From: Rhexocercosporidium sp. MPI-PUGE-AT-0058
Taxonomy: Eukaryota; Ascomycota; Leotiomycetes; Helotiales
Direction of reading: 5' to 3'
NCBI GenBank assembly: GCA_020746875.1
Contig: JAGTJL010000001.1
Span: 4,278,001 to 4,342,000, forward strand
Length of the DNA: 64,000 bases
Below the pieces are notes generated by a model. It was not told the DNA's origin and searched no databases. It saw only the letters and a list, made by a program, of their open reading frames with translations. The position numbers and the translations under genes are program-made. Of the stretch, positions 44,235 to 55,919 are shown piece after piece. Positions within the stretch are counted from its first letter, which is position 1, and every line of letters starts with the position of its first letter.

Positions 44235-44965
44235 CGCGAGGAGGTTGTAGGATGAACGAGAGAAGAGAAGAGAAGGGGATCTAGGGAGGCCAGACAATTT
44301 ATTCGAGGGTGGAACACACCGGTGAGGGCCACGAACGGGAAGGTGGCGGTGTCCAGATTCAACTCGTGAGTGAGTCTTGTGGGAGGTGGTTTTCAAGGAA
44401 TGGAATGGAGATGGGATGGGATGGGGGTGCCCGCCCGAGGTCGACGATGTACGGAGTATGTGGTGGATCACTCTGGGCTGGCTAGCCTTGAGCCTTGCTA
44501 CCTTACAGTACGGAGAGTACTTTACTTCGTTAGCCCCGTCCCATCCCTCCCCAACAAATGCAGCGCCCGCCCCGGCTAAACTCAGGCTGGATCAACCAGG
44601 GACGGACTCGGCTCGTTTACCCTTGTTGATGGATTCCTGGTATTCGGGGTCTGGAGAAGAGAAGCTAGGTAGCAAATGGACAAAGGGGGAGCTGACGACC
44701 GTGCATCTGAAAAGCTGTGTATGGCAAGACTTTTGAGTTCGTATTTTTCTATTCTTTACAATAGGAGATTGAACGTTCTGTGCTCATTACTTACTTACAC
44801 GTATGCTTCGTAAACATCCGAGGCGCATCCAGCCAAGCCAGCACCAGGCAGGCTGACGAAGCGCCACCAAGGCTCCTCGGAACTCCATCTCATGGCGGCC
44901 ACCCTGGCACACGTGAGATATTACAATCTTTGCGCATGAACCCGTTCCTTGACGTTCGTTCCTTC
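44235..44965. promoter_or_regulatory. Upstream region of the TLC gene
   Basis: About 730 bp between the TLC gene start and the stop of the next minus-strand gene. No supported gene or repeat. Confidence 0.35.
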
Positions 44966-46442
44966 CTATCTGCTGACTACCGCCCCCTTGAACACCGTGG
45001 TTCTGTTTCCGGCTGGGTCATTCACCAAGTCCTGAATCGTCTTCCTCGACCTAAATGCACCAGGCCCGCTGGCGGATTGGTTGCCGAAAATAACAAAGTC
45101 AGCTGGATCTCCTACATCGATATCGATCTCGCACGAGATTGACAGGTCGATGCCCATAGCTAGCTTTGCCCGATTCGATACACATTGCTGTTCCGCGGCG
45201 TAAGCAACAGTGCAAGAAAGCAATATCTGGGTCCACTTACAAGTAGCAAATCGGTCTCTCTCTTGGTAGCAGCCTGGTAAACTCCAACACCAAGGCTTGC
45301 AAGGCTCAAGGGATCGCAGTTGCCTTGAGGCGTGAAGGCGTTTCCCACATTGTTGATACCGATAGCAGCATTCAAGCCGTACTTTTTGATGATGTCGAGG
45401 ACTTGCAATGTACCTCTCACCCGCTGACCTCCAGCATCCTCCTTGGCAGGTCGACCCATCATGAAGAGATCGGAGGTGGGAAGTCCTACAAACGCGACTG
45501 GCAGTCCTCGGATCTTCTCTCGGAGCTCCAACCATTCCTTGTCACTGAACAGGGTAAGACGAGTGCAATGTCCAAACAGGATGCTCCTATGGGTGTGGTG
45601 GTTCCAATTCGACGGCCACTTCAAGGTATGAAGCAGGTCCAGAGCCTCTCCTATCATGCTTGGCGTGTTTGGATCGAGGTTGTAGTCGATATGAAAATCT
45701 AGATGAACTCCATATCGAATAGCAGTCCTGATGGCAAATTCCATGTTTTGCAGTTGCTTCTTCCGGTCCCCATCCTGCTCAACGTAAGGCGTGCTTCCAA
45801 ATGCCTCGACACCCGGTCTGTTTACGGCGAGATCAAGTAGCTTCATCATTGCCTTTCCCTTGTCTCGATAGCTGACAATTGGGTCCTGAGCAAAGACGCA
45901 GATCTGGATGTAGCATCTGTCCTTGAACTCTTGCTTGAGTGCCAGACCGGCTTCGAGACATTTGAATCTGACCGTGAGATCGACTTCGACAAAGGCTCTG
46001 AGATGGGTGACTCCAAAGTTGATGCTCTCTTCGATCAGAGCTCGGCCGCGCTCCAGAAGATCATTGCGTTCAAATCGGGCCTTTGCTTCACCTGGAAAAG
46101 CATGAGAGGTGTGGAATAGAACGAAGAAAATAAGCACCTACTTGTCAATCTCGACGCCTCGGCAAAGTCACCCTTCTCGATCTCCAAGTCTGCGTACTTG
46201 GGGTGTGAGAGGAGAAAGCACTTGTCTAGATGGATGTGCGGGTGACAGAGACTTGGGCAGAGGAACTGGACATCATTGCTTGGTACAGAGCTGTCGGGTA
46301 CGTGCTCATCAAGAGATTCGATGATGCCCTTGTTGCAGCAGACATCCCAACGAGTGTTTTCGGGTTTTCCTGCTACATAGACGCCTTTGAAGGTAAGTTC
46401 AGAGCCAGCGTCGTCGGCCCATCCATTGGTGTGTTTTGGCAT
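44966..46442 (-). CDS. Cytosine deaminase-like amidohydrolase
   Basis: Three exons: 46442-46142, 46091-45241 and 45187-44966, 457 residues. Metal-dependent hydrolase of the cytosine-deaminase branch, acting on a C-N bond in a cyclic or amine substrate. The metal-binding HxH lies in CHPHIHLDKCF, a substrate/metal region in HLDFHIDYNLDPN, and the further metal His in LFGHCTRL. The active-site Asp position falls in or near IGINNVGNAFTPQG. The C-terminal beta-strand part (DVGDPADFVIFGN) closes the composite barrel. The second intron was placed so that the frame runs from DLLL into QCVSNRAKLAMGID. Fungal members are widespread but substrates are mostly unknown; cytosine itself is unproven. Confidence 0.87.
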
Positions 46443-46866
46443 GGTGACTGGTGGGCAGGGTAGCGGGATGTCGATTTTTTGGTATCGAAGAGAGGAGAGA
46501 AGAGAAGTGAAGAGAAAATGTCTCCTCCAGTAGAAATTACAATTATGAGGTGAAGTGAAGTCTATTGAATTGAGGCGGAAAGCGGCTGGGGTGAAGTCGG
46601 GAACTATTGTTACGTGGCCATGATTCCGGGGAACAAGACGTTTGTTAGGCAAGGTCGAGAAGGGATGACGCGTGAGGGGGAGGGGAGAGGGTGGGATGAA
46701 ATAGACTTTCGGGAGAATGTCCCGCGTCTTCCCGTGCAGCTTTACTTTCTGGTAGGGAAAAGTACTCGTACATAATGTACAGCAACACACACACCTTAGC
46801 GAATGTCAAGAACACCTGTCCCACATCACCACGTTGAACCTCCCAGGTCACAAGCATATCGCAGCG
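46443..46866. promoter_or_regulatory. Divergent promoter region of amidohydrolase and Cog8 genes
   Basis: About 420 bp. Purine-rich sequence 46485-46520 and otherwise unremarkable. An in-frame ATG at 46834 precedes the chosen Cog8 start. Confidence 0.4.
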
Positions 46867-48354
46867 ATGGCAGATCCATTATACGAGCTGCTGGTTCCAT
46901 ACTTCAATACGCCCTCGCCAAGACCAGCACCATCTTCCAAAGACCCGACCACCAATGCCTATCTGAACCGACTCACCACTCTCCCCCTCTCGTCCCTCAC
47001 AAGCAGCGAGCCACAATCCCTCTCCCAAACGACGCACTCCCTCCTCCTCTCTCTCCAAGGACTCTCCAAACGCTCTCACAAATCCATTATTGACTCCTCC
47101 ACACACCTCTCGACCATCAGCACGACCCTCCCCTCCCTCGCCCAATCCACAGCCTCCCTTCGAGACGCCCTCCCCAAACTTGACGACGCCGCCATCCACT
47201 TCAGCGAAACCTACAATACACGCTCAGAAAACCCCCTCCTAGACCGAAGACGTAAAGCTCTCCTCCTCTCCCGAAACATCGACCGCCTCTCCGACATTCT
47301 CGACCTCCCCACCCTCCTCTCCTCTGCAATCTCAACATCAAACACAGCTTCCGCTTCAGCAACCACATCTTCCAATGCTACCCTCAACTACGCCTCAGCT
47401 CTAGATCTAAACTCGCACATAAGACGTCTCCATGGCTTATACCCCTCCTCAGCGCTCATCTCGAGCGTGGAGAAACAGGCCGAAGATGCAATGCAGGATA
47501 TGGCCACAAATCTAATAGCGAGTCTCAAGACCAGCTCTCTAAAGCTCGCAAGTGCCATGCGGACTATCTCCTGGCTACGGCGTGTAGCTCCCGAATTGGA
47601 CCCTACGCCTCCATCTTCTCTCCCAGCACAGTCACAGTCACATTCTTTACATCATACGGGGGTAGGAGGAGCTACAAGTCGAGAAGGCAGTCTGGGATCC
47701 CTCTTCCTCGTCTGCAGACTAGCTAACCTCCAACAAACCCTCTCAGCCCTGGAGCCCCTCCGCGAACTCGCCGACCAAGAGACACTGCGTCTGCAGGAAG
47801 GCAAGACCGGTGAGAACGGAGCTGTGAAAGAACGCAGTAAATGGGAAGGCGGACAGCAGACAGAGCGTTACCTGAAGCGCTACATCGAGATCTTCCGCGA
47901 GCAGAGCTTCGCTATCATCTCCATGTACAGGAGTATCTTCCCGGCGGGGAACTCAGCTCAGGAAGAAGCTGTGTTGAAGGGACTTGGGAGGGAGAAGGTG
48001 GATGGGGGAAAGAGGGACGAGGATCCTTTACAGCCGCTGCCGAGCTCGCTGGGGACGTTCCCATTGAGGCTTGTAGGCATGTTGGAGGAGACGTTAAGGC
48101 GGTACCTGCCGAATGTGAGGGATAGAAGTAGTAGGGATAGCCTGCTCACGCAGGTGCTGTATTGCGCGGGGAGTTTGGGCAGGTTGGGTGGGGATTTCAG
48201 TTTGTTGCTTGCGTTTTTGGGGGAGGGTAGTGAGGAGGGGGCTGATGACGGGGAAGAGGAGGAAGATGGGGATGAGGAGTGGGTAGAGGTAATCAGGAAA
48301 CATAGAGTTCTGGCTGGGAGGTTGGAACTCATGGTTGGAGCGAGGGATGGATAG
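46867..48354 (+). CDS. cog8: Conserved oligomeric Golgi complex subunit 8 (Dor1-like)
   Basis: Single exon, 495 residues from MADPLYELLVPYF. Cog8 belongs to lobe B of the COG tether, which captures recycling vesicles at the Golgi. The Dor1-like domain is evident: YLNRLTTLPLSSLTSSEPQS, then LLSLQGLSKRSHKSIIDSST, the DRRRKALLLSRNIDRLSDIL segment, LDLPTLLSSAI, ALDLNSHIRRLHGLYPSS, MRTISWLRRVAPELD, then GSLFLVCRLANLQQTL and TERYLKRYIEIFREQSFAII. Fungal-specific low-complexity inserts lie at about 255-280, and an acidic stretch lies near the C-terminus. The ATG 11 codons upstream (46834) is also possible. The family assignment rests on the Dor1-type blocks; Cog5 was considered first and set aside. 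Confidence 0.9.
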   Translation: MADPLYELLVPYFNTPSPRPAPSSKDPTTNAYLNRLTTLPLSSLTSSEPQSLSQTTHSLLLSLQGLSKRSHKSIIDSSTHLSTISTTLPSLAQSTASLRDALPKLDDAAIHFSETYNTRSENPLLDRRRKALLLSRNIDRLSDILDLPTLLSSAISTSNTASASATTSSNATLNYASALDLNSHIRRLHGLYPSSALISSVEKQAEDAMQDMATNLIASLKTSSLKLASAMRTISWLRRVAPELDPTPPSSLPAQSQSHSLHHTGVGGATSREGSLGSLFLVCRLANLQQTLSALEPLRELADQETLRLQEGKTGENGAVKERSKWEGGQQTERYLKRYIEIFREQSFAIISMYRSIFPAGNSAQEEAVLKGLGREKVDGGKRDEDPLQPLPSSLGTFPLRLVGMLEETLRRYLPNVRDRSSRDSLLTQVLYCAGSLGRLGGDFSLLLAFLGEGSEEGADDGEEEEDGDEEWVEVIRKHRVLAGRLELMVGARDG

Positions 48355-49335
48355 ATCAAACTCCCATGTCTTCATAGAGTTAGAATATCGAAGGAAGACT
48401 CTTGATAGTATTAGAGAAAAAAACAATACCTACTCATAAAAGCACTCCGTATCTCACCACGGAACCTCACACTACTTCTTCCATCACAATAGAGATCATG
48501 CCATTACCATTCCTCATCCTAGCCTTATTTACTAACTGGACTGACGTGCATTCCCAGCCTAACCAACCCAACCAACCAAAGTAGATAAAACACACTACAG
48601 AGTAATAAATAACAACCGCAAGATCCCCGTTCCCGTTCCCGTTCCTAATCCCCAAGAGTCCCAAGACCAGAGACCGAATCTCGAAAAGGTGCTGTTCGTG
48701 AGGGAGGGAGGGTCCGACGCAGTCTCGAACTCGCACTCGCCTCCTTCTAACCAATAAGAGGCTCGGGATTACCAAGCACATCACATCACCCTTAGAGCCT
48801 TCGACAAAAGGCTCTCTCTCTCATCAATGCTAAGAAAGTGCCTTCTCACTAATCAATCATACTATCTCTCTCTTGGATTCTTCTCGTTTGATATGTTTAT
48901 CTTGAAGTTTGGGGGTAGAGACATAAAACCTATCTTTTGAGCGGTGTCGTTTTTTCTTTGGAACCTATATCTCTTTCTCTTTTCCCTTTCATATCGATGA
49001 GCGTTTACTTCGTTTGTTACTCAAGTTGCGTTTCTGAGAAGTAGTTAGGGAGGGATGCTTCAACCTGGGGTTTAGTCTTTGGACTTGGAGGGAACTAGAT
49101 GGTGTTGCAATGCGTGGTTAATTGATTGCTTTTCTTCTCGCTTTTCCTTTCTGCAAACTTGTCATTTCGTATTAACTGGTAGCGATTATCATGCTTTGAT
49201 GGATTCATCAAGCTTGGAGGGGCTCGCCCGAGCTACCTATCACCATGCGTCCAACAGCTGTACGAAAAAGCAGAAGCATTTTCGAGAAGTCCTTCGGTCC
49301 TACCACCTTACCGTCCATGCACTCACTCCATTTCT
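48355..49335. other. Convergent intergenic region
   Basis: About 980 bp between Cog8 and FTR1 3' ends. Short simple repeats (CCAACCAACC near 48561, CCCGTT units near 48630-48648). No gene supported. Confidence 0.4.
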
Positions 49336-50763
49336 TTACTCCGAGACAGTCCTAGGAACAGCGTGGACAGTCTGCTCAGTCTTTTTCTCATCGGATTGGC
49401 GAACACTGCTACTTGGAGTCTCGGATCCACTTCCCATCTGCGCTTGTCTCGCCTTCGCCTTTCCGAACGGGAGATGGCCTTTAACTTCACGGTAACGCAT
49501 CAAGAGGAACCCGATGATGACGACGATCCAGTAGACGTTATACGAGATGACAGATCCATATGTGGCTGAGTTCTGCCAGCCGAAGATGGCGTTGAAGATA
49601 CCCCATCCTCCACCGCCGTTGAGCTCTGGGTTTCCGTACTGTGGGGTATTAGTTTTGAGGTTGTGTTGTCTCGGGGGCTTGAGAGGACTTACGTTGATGT
49701 GCCAGACACTCTGATCGATATCGTATGATCCCGGCCCTGAGCCGACTTCTGCTGCGTCGCCTCCGACTGCATCATTCCACTTCTGAGCTTGGAAAAACCA
49801 GACTGCTTTGGAGAAAAGGCCGGCGGCGACGAGGTAGAGGAAGCAGGTAGAGACGACGAGGAAGAATTGGAGTTTGGAAGAGGCACCACCCCTAAGCATA
49901 TGTTAGAACAATGCTTGGACTATCGGAAATAATTCCATCATCCGAGAGTTCTCAGGAACTGGGTCTCAAATGGGAGTGGTGGGTATGCTTACTTGTAAAT
50001 GATATATCCAACTACACCTCCAGCCAACAGACCCATCACAACAGGAAGAGGCACTGCCTTTGCGGGAGCAGAGAAAGATACGCCTGCAATGAAGATGACT
50101 GCCTCGAGACCTTCACGCAGGACGGTGATAAAAGGCAAGATAAACATGGCGTATTTCTCGCACCAACGCTTGAAAGCACCCTTTTTGCCTTCAGCAGTGA
50201 CCGGGTTGTCTTCCAAAGCTTTGGCAAGCTTGACACGCCACTTCTCTTGCATCTTGGCGACACGGAGAAGAGCAGCGCCCATGATGGTGATAACGACAGA
50301 TGCGACAATACCGAAAGAACCCTCCCAGTAGTACTCGCTTTTCGACCAGGTATTCTTGCCAGCGCCGTAGAAAGCTCCAATCAAGCCAGCACCTATGATG
50401 AGACAGATCAGAAGCCCGGCTCCAGTACCATACCAGACCTACAATATGTCAGAATTCTCTGGGTTTGGATCTCGTTCGAGGTATCTTACCTGCTTCACGA
50501 GTTTCTTGTATACTGCAACATCTCGACTTGGGCCATCGAGGGTCTGTTTCAAGAAAGCGAGAAGAACCGAGACGATGATTGCGGTCTCCAATGTCTCTCT
50601 GATTATGGTTAGCAAGGAGTTTTCGCAGACGTTGCAGAATCAGTGTCAAAGGCCAGAGGGTATCGGAGATGATTGGTACCAAGATCACAGAGCATATTAG
50701 GGGGAAGGATACGTACCGGAAGACGATGAAGAAAACGGGAACAGCGAAGACGTTAACCGTCAT
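49336..50763 (-). CDS. ftr1: High-affinity iron permease Ftr1
   Basis: Five exons: 50763-50717, 50598-50490, 50438-49993, 49891-49693 and 49638-49336, 367 residues. Ftr1 forms the plasma-membrane iron channel that takes Fe(III) made by the multicopper oxidase Fet3. Both R-E-x-x-E iron motifs are present: RETLE at 16-20 in TM1, formed across intron 1, and REGLE at about 160-164 in TM4. Seven hydrophobic segments are apparent, with a charged C-terminal tail. Intron 4 is 54 nt, in frame and without a stop. The gene is divergent from FET3 across 2.2 kb containing SreA-type GATA sites, so repression under iron-replete conditions is expected, as known for such pairs in Aspergillus and others. Confidence 0.97.
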
Positions 50764-51635
50764 AGCTGTAGATTGGTAGATGTGGTTGTCAACAAAAGAC
50801 GCAAGAAGATGTCGACGAGTACATGTAACTCAGTCGAAGTTTGATACTTGGACCTCCAAGGCTGTCAGAGCTCTTAAGTCGAGGAGCGGACGGATGTTGG
50901 GGACCAGCAGTCTGCGTTTCCTTCGAAGATTAGATCAGATTATGCAACGGGATCTGATTAAAAGAAAGAAAGCGGATCGATGTCTCGGTATGGCACGATG
51001 TTCTGGGGATCGTGCGAGACTACGGAAGGGTAGTGGTCCTTGGTCCTTGGTCGGCAGGGCGGCAGGATGTGTGTGGGAAGGGAAGTGGTTGTGGATGGCC
51101 GAGGATCGGAAGGGGAGATGTGTTTCGAGGATTCAACTGGTCACTTCGATCATGTCCACAGGGGGCAGGGATTTTGACAAGAGAAGCTAGGTAGGTACCA
51201 AACAAAGGTTAATTATTTAAGCCGAGGAGAACGAGCGTGCCGCCAGATGCCACGGCTCTTGTTGGGTGGAGAGGGGGCAAGCGAGAAAAGGTTGACAGAT
51301 TAATGTCGCATCGCATCCGTACTGTAAGGCAAGGTTGGAGTGGGGTGTGTGCGGGTCAAGGTTTCTTTCTTTCTTTCTGTCTTTCTGCAGTTGTCATTCG
51401 CAGGACGAAGAAAAACCTCCACGAACAACTCGAAGTCTTTTGCGAGACTTTCTCGTGTTACACTCGGGTTGGGCAGCTTCAATCAATCAATGAGGGGGCG
51501 AGACGAGACGAGACGGCCTGAAGAAGCAGGGGACGGCTGCTTTAGGCGTCTCGCTAGGGCGTCTCCTGCCAATTGGGGTCGCAAGGTGACATCCATATCC
51601 CTGGGACACCACGCCATATGAGAGGCTTAAGGCAG

Positions 51636-51644
51636 TTATCAGAC
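51636..51644 (-). promoter_or_regulatory. Near-match to the SreA iron-GATA site
   Basis: On the minus strand the sequence is GTCTGATAA, one base off ATCWGATAA. It lies about 50 bp from the perfect site at 51689. Confidence 0.4.
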
Positions 51645-51688
51645 AATCTGATTGCATTGCAGCAAATCAGATCAAATCAATCAAATCA

Positions 51689-51697
51689 ATCAGATAA
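51689..51697 (+). promoter_or_regulatory. Perfect SreA-type iron-GATA site
   Basis: ATCAGATAA matches the ATCWGATAA consensus reported for the fungal iron repressor SreA (GATA factor with a Cys-rich iron-sensing linker). It is about 0.9 kb from the FTR1 start and 1.3 kb from the FET3 start. Confidence 0.55.
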
Positions 51698-52687
51698 GAT
51701 CCTTTGTCGACTTTGTCCTGCAAAGTCGCCCGCCTAGACTCAAACGACATCATCGAGGAAAAGCTTCAACAAGAACAGCACATCTCCACCTCCTTTGGCA
51801 GACAGCTGGGTATTCTCCCGGCCGGCCCAGCTTCTTCTCCACTCGCCAAGCAGAGCAAGCCTTTGGGTCGATTGCTTGTTTCCTTCACTGGCCTCATCCC
51901 CAGCCATCGGACTTGGCGGATCGCCTCGCCCAGGATACTTACTTATTACTTCGACTTGCTGCATGAGCCATTATTGCGTGCAGCTGCAGCTGAACATTGT
52001 TGATGTCAACCAGTGGAGCGCGACTTGCCGCATGCATTTGACACTACCACTTGACAAATTCCTCGACCTCCACTGACACTTACTCGAGTCGTGGGAGCTG
52101 CCAGACCTTACCAAACTGTGGATACGAGCAGCTTCTTTTACACCCCCACAGTAGTAAGTTAGTTGTGTGACCCCAGTCCTGACACCGACCATCCCCCAAA
52201 AGAAGAGGAAAAAAGCAAGAAGAAGAAAAGACCCCGCCCATCAAATTTCTAGTAGCCGAGCTGTTCGAGTTGACAATAGCCGGATGCCCGTTGTTCAGTT
52301 TCCTATCCCATGATCCCAGCAGCGAAGGGAGTCGAGTGGTTTTTAGTAACGCTTCAATAGGACCATTCATGGTCAACCTCGGACCTCACAGCGAAGGTAT
52401 TTCTAGCAATCTGTTCTCGAGTCATTCTTCACCCTGTCACCGAGGGCACTCACCAAGATGAATCTGAAGTAATCTGCCTTCGAAAGAGACTGACTTCGAT
52501 AGCTCCCTCTCCTCCTCAAGCAAAGGTAAGCTTGCGCCGTTAAACTCAAAAAGCAACACCTCGTCTGACTATCTGCGACTTCTCCACCATTGGCTAGACT
52601 CATTGCAAGGGTTTGCCATCGTTCTCCAATCAGGCCATAAAAGGAAAACTTTCAAGCCACCATCGCTCAAGCTTGCCCTGGCATCCA

Positions 52688-52696
52688 ATCTGATAA
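52688..52696 (+). promoter_or_regulatory. Perfect SreA-type iron-GATA site
   Basis: ATCTGATAA is a second exact match to ATCWGATAA, about 300 bp upstream of the FET3 ATG, a suitable distance for promoter control. Confidence 0.6.
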
Positions 52697-52996
52697 ACTG
52701 GACCCGCACCCACACCATCACAATCAGATCATCTTATCAATTCTCGTCTCAAGCAAACTGTAAACCACGCAAGGGCTCTTCCGTCTCGAATAGTCACACA
52801 CCCTGCACACTTCCCGTCTCTGGTCCGGCCTCGGGCATTGCCCACCCAGCACTCTGGTTCCCCCGAAATCTCGACGACTGTCAGATAGAGATTCTAGAAG
52901 AACGAGCTACTGATTGTCCAATCTTCTCAAAACCACTCAGGATACTGCCACGAGGCACAACGACCAGACTGTAAAGAGAAGCACATATATTTCATC

Positions 52997-55085
52997 ATGG
53001 CTATCTCATTGTCGTTCTTCCCGATATTACCACTTCTGCTGGTTCTTCTCACCACGGCCGTGCAAGCTAAGACGGTTGTTTACGACTTTAACATCACCTG
53101 GGTAACTGCGAATCCTGATGGCATCTTCGCGAGAACAGCCATCGGAATCAACAATGCATGGCCTCTCCCAGTAATGACCGCCACCCTTGGCGACCAAGTC
53201 ATCGTCAATGTCAACAACCAGCTCGGAAATCAGAGTACCTCTTTGCACTTTCACGGCCTCTTCCAGAATGGCACCAACGCGATGGATGGTCCTTCGTTCG
53301 TTACTCAATGTCCCATCCCAGCTGGATCCTCGTTTACATATAACTTCACCGTGAGTCGCCTTTGCAAAATACTCCAAGCTCATCTCTAACGGATCTGCAG
53401 GCAGCCCAGTCAGGCACTTACTGGTATCATTCTCACAACATGGGCCAATATCCTGACGGCCTCCGAGCTCCATTCATCATTTCTGATCCGGATTTCCCTT
53501 ACCAGGATCAAGTTGACGAGGAGATTGTTCTATCTGTTTCCGATTGGTACCATGAGCAAATGGCAACATTGACCCCAAAGTTTCTGAACAAAGCCAATCC
53601 CACTGGCGCAGAACCAGTTCCACAGAACGCTCTCCTCAATGATACGCAGAACCTCACTGTTTCGATTCAGCCAGGAAAGACATACCTTTTTCATGTGGTC
53701 AACATCGGAGCTTTTGCCGGACAATATCTCTGGTTTGAAGGACACAACATGACCATCGTCGAGGTTGATGGTGTTTTCACCGATCCAGCTGAGGCATCCA
53801 TGATCTACATTTCGGCAGCTCAACGATACAGCTTCTTGCTTACCACCAAGAACGACACTTCGACGAATTACGCATTCGTTGGCAGCATGGACACTGTAAG
53901 TGCTAGCATATGTACCGAGAGACTTTACTGACATGTGCAGGACCTGTTCGATGTACTACCAGAGGACCTCAATTGGAACTCTACCGGATGGCTGGTGTAT
54001 GACGATTCTAAGCCCAAGCCTGCGCCAACACCTGTCGATGCCCTAGATGCATTTGATGACTTTACCTTGGTGCCATTCGACAAACAGCCACTTCTACCAG
54101 ATGCTGATCAGACGATCACATTTGACGTTATTATGGATAACCTGGGAGATGGACGTCCATAGTAAGTTTCTCTTCGTCTTATCAAAGTTCCGAGTTAATG
54201 GTAAGCCAGTGCCTTCTTCAACAACATCACCTGGGTCAAGCCAAAGGTACCAACACTGTATACGGTCATGAGTACAGGCGAAAGCGCAATTAATCCTCTT
54301 GTCTACGGAGAGTTTTCACACTCTTTCGTGCTTGACAGGCATCAAATCATCGACATCGTAGTTAACAATCTCGGTAAGAACAGTCTCACTTTTCCCAGTT
54401 TGGCTTTCAAGTTCTGACCAATGTTTAGATTCAGGAAAGCATCCATTCCATCTCCACGGCCACAACTTCCAAGCAATTGTCCGTTCCGAAGACGAAGCTG
54501 GATCTTTCGATGCGTCAAACTCCAGCCAAACCAACTACCCAGCGATTCCTATGCGAAGAGACACATTCGTCTTGCATCCTGAAGGGCACATGGTTCTCCG
54601 TTTCGAGGCCAACAACCCAGGAGTCTGGCTCTTCCATTGTCACATCGAATGGCACATGGATCAAGGATTAATTGCGACCATGGTCGAAGCACCATTGGAC
54701 GTACAAAAATCCCAAACCATACCCCAAAACCACATTGATGCTTGCACAGCTGGTAAGATAGCACACGCTGGCAATGCTGCCGCCAACACGGAGGACTTCC
54801 TCAACTTGAAGGGCGCGAGCAAAGCACCGAAGCCTCTCCCCTCTGGTTTCACGGCACGCGGTATTGTCGCTATGACTTTCAGCGTTCTTGCAGCTGTTAT
54901 TGGATGTGCTGTGATCGCATGGTAAGTCATCACCCTGTCCAGGGCAAGAAAAGGAACTTGCTAACGCGTCCAGGTACGGCATGGCCGACATGGGAGCCGC
55001 CTCAATGGTCAGTGAGGAACGACGCATCGCCGATATGAACGCAGCAGGTCATGCCACTGTCATATCAGACACTCCTGCCAAGTAA
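52997..55085 (+). CDS. fet3: Iron transport multicopper oxidase (ferroxidase) Fet3
   Basis: Six exons: 52997-53350, 53401-53895, 53941-54161, 54210-54373, 54429-54921 and 54974-55085, 612 residues. Fet3 oxidises Fe(II) to Fe(III) at the cell surface and passes it to Ftr1. Signal peptide to about residue 24 ([24 protein letters not shown]). All four copper-ligand blocks are intact: HFHG (84-87), WYHSH (126-130), HPFHLHGH (416-423) and FHCHIEWH (480-487). Many N-glycosylation sites. A membrane segment (about 556-577) separates the oxidase from a short cytosolic tail, the Fet3 topology that laccases lack. Paired head-to-head with FTR1. Confidence 0.97.
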
Positions 55086-55919
55086 CAACTCCGTCTTGTG
55101 TATATCTTGGAAGTGGGACTGAGGTTCCTGGCGTTCGTTGCATGCATTTTGATGAAGATACCAGGCAGGATGTTACTTAATTAGCTGCTCCGTTATTGAA
55201 GCTATAATTATAGGCATGTATTAAAATGGAGCTTTTGCAAATATGATGACGACTTCTGTTTGAGATAGTCAATAACTGAGCTGCTTCTTTCTTCATCGCT
55301 TGATAGGTAATTGTGCTGCTGAATTGTGGCAGATTTTGATGTTTTTGTGCGACTTGGAATTAAATCAATATCAACAAGTATTAAAAGAAAGATCGGATGG
55401 AATAGGAAGCGTGACTATAAATACTTATCACTAACCAACCACTCACTCTGGTTTGTACTCGATACAAATCTCGCAAGTGAAGTGTTTGGACAGCCTCAGC
55501 CCCTGTCCAAGGCTCGGCCCCGGTTTGCCGAAGTGGAGATGCGTGTCCGCGACCTCAACGAGGGGTTCATCCACGTATCCAGCACATCACGATACTTCCA
55601 TTCAAAATCCTCCAGAGCATTGTACAGGCCGGGTCACTTTATTGAAGAATTAATTGGATGCACGGCATCGCCCTTGAAAGCACCGATTATCACGAATTAC
55701 CATACGTATTTTCCAGCCTACCTATCCTTACACCCGGCGAGCCAATTCCCAGCACCACCTACCTACCTGCATCACCAGACCGAATTGTCAGAACAACACC
55801 AACGGACGCGTTACATCAGATGGCACGAGCACCCATCCTTCTGGGAATACTCACTGGCAGCGGCCTGCTATTGAAATCTATGAAGCTGTCGGTGCCAGCT
55901 GAAGCTCCGCAACTTTGAG
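55086..55919. other. Intergenic, about 830 bp
   Basis: FET3 3' flank and the promoter of the phosphatase gene. Open frames at 55326-55918 lack recognisable features. No RNA gene or repeat found. Confidence 0.35.

Larger units (their letters stand above)
50764..52996. promoter_or_regulatory. Shared FTR1-FET3 divergent promoter region
   Basis: A 2.2-kb non-coding interval, long for this window. It contains two perfect and one near-perfect copy of the ATCWGATAA iron-GATA consensus (listed separately), extra HGATAR cores (for example minus 52734-52739), a TTTC-type simple repeat (51363-51385), three GAGAC units near 51497-51512 and an ATCAA-rich block (51660-51695). Open frames inside (such as 52603-52974) show no protein features and probably lie in the FET3 leader. 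Confidence 0.6.

Noticed and set aside
47958..48359. 133-codon minus-strand open frame
   Set aside because: Antisense to the conserved 3' part of cog8; its Ser/Pro-rich composition mirrors the acidic codons opposite.
48690..48785. Another tRNA-like T-loop (TTCGAGA on the minus strand)
   Set aside because: Flanking bases do not form a five-pair stem and no cloverleaf can be built.
52603..52974. 123-codon plus-strand open frame just before FET3
   Set aside because: It contains an exact GATA site, shows no protein features and lies where the FET3 leader should be.
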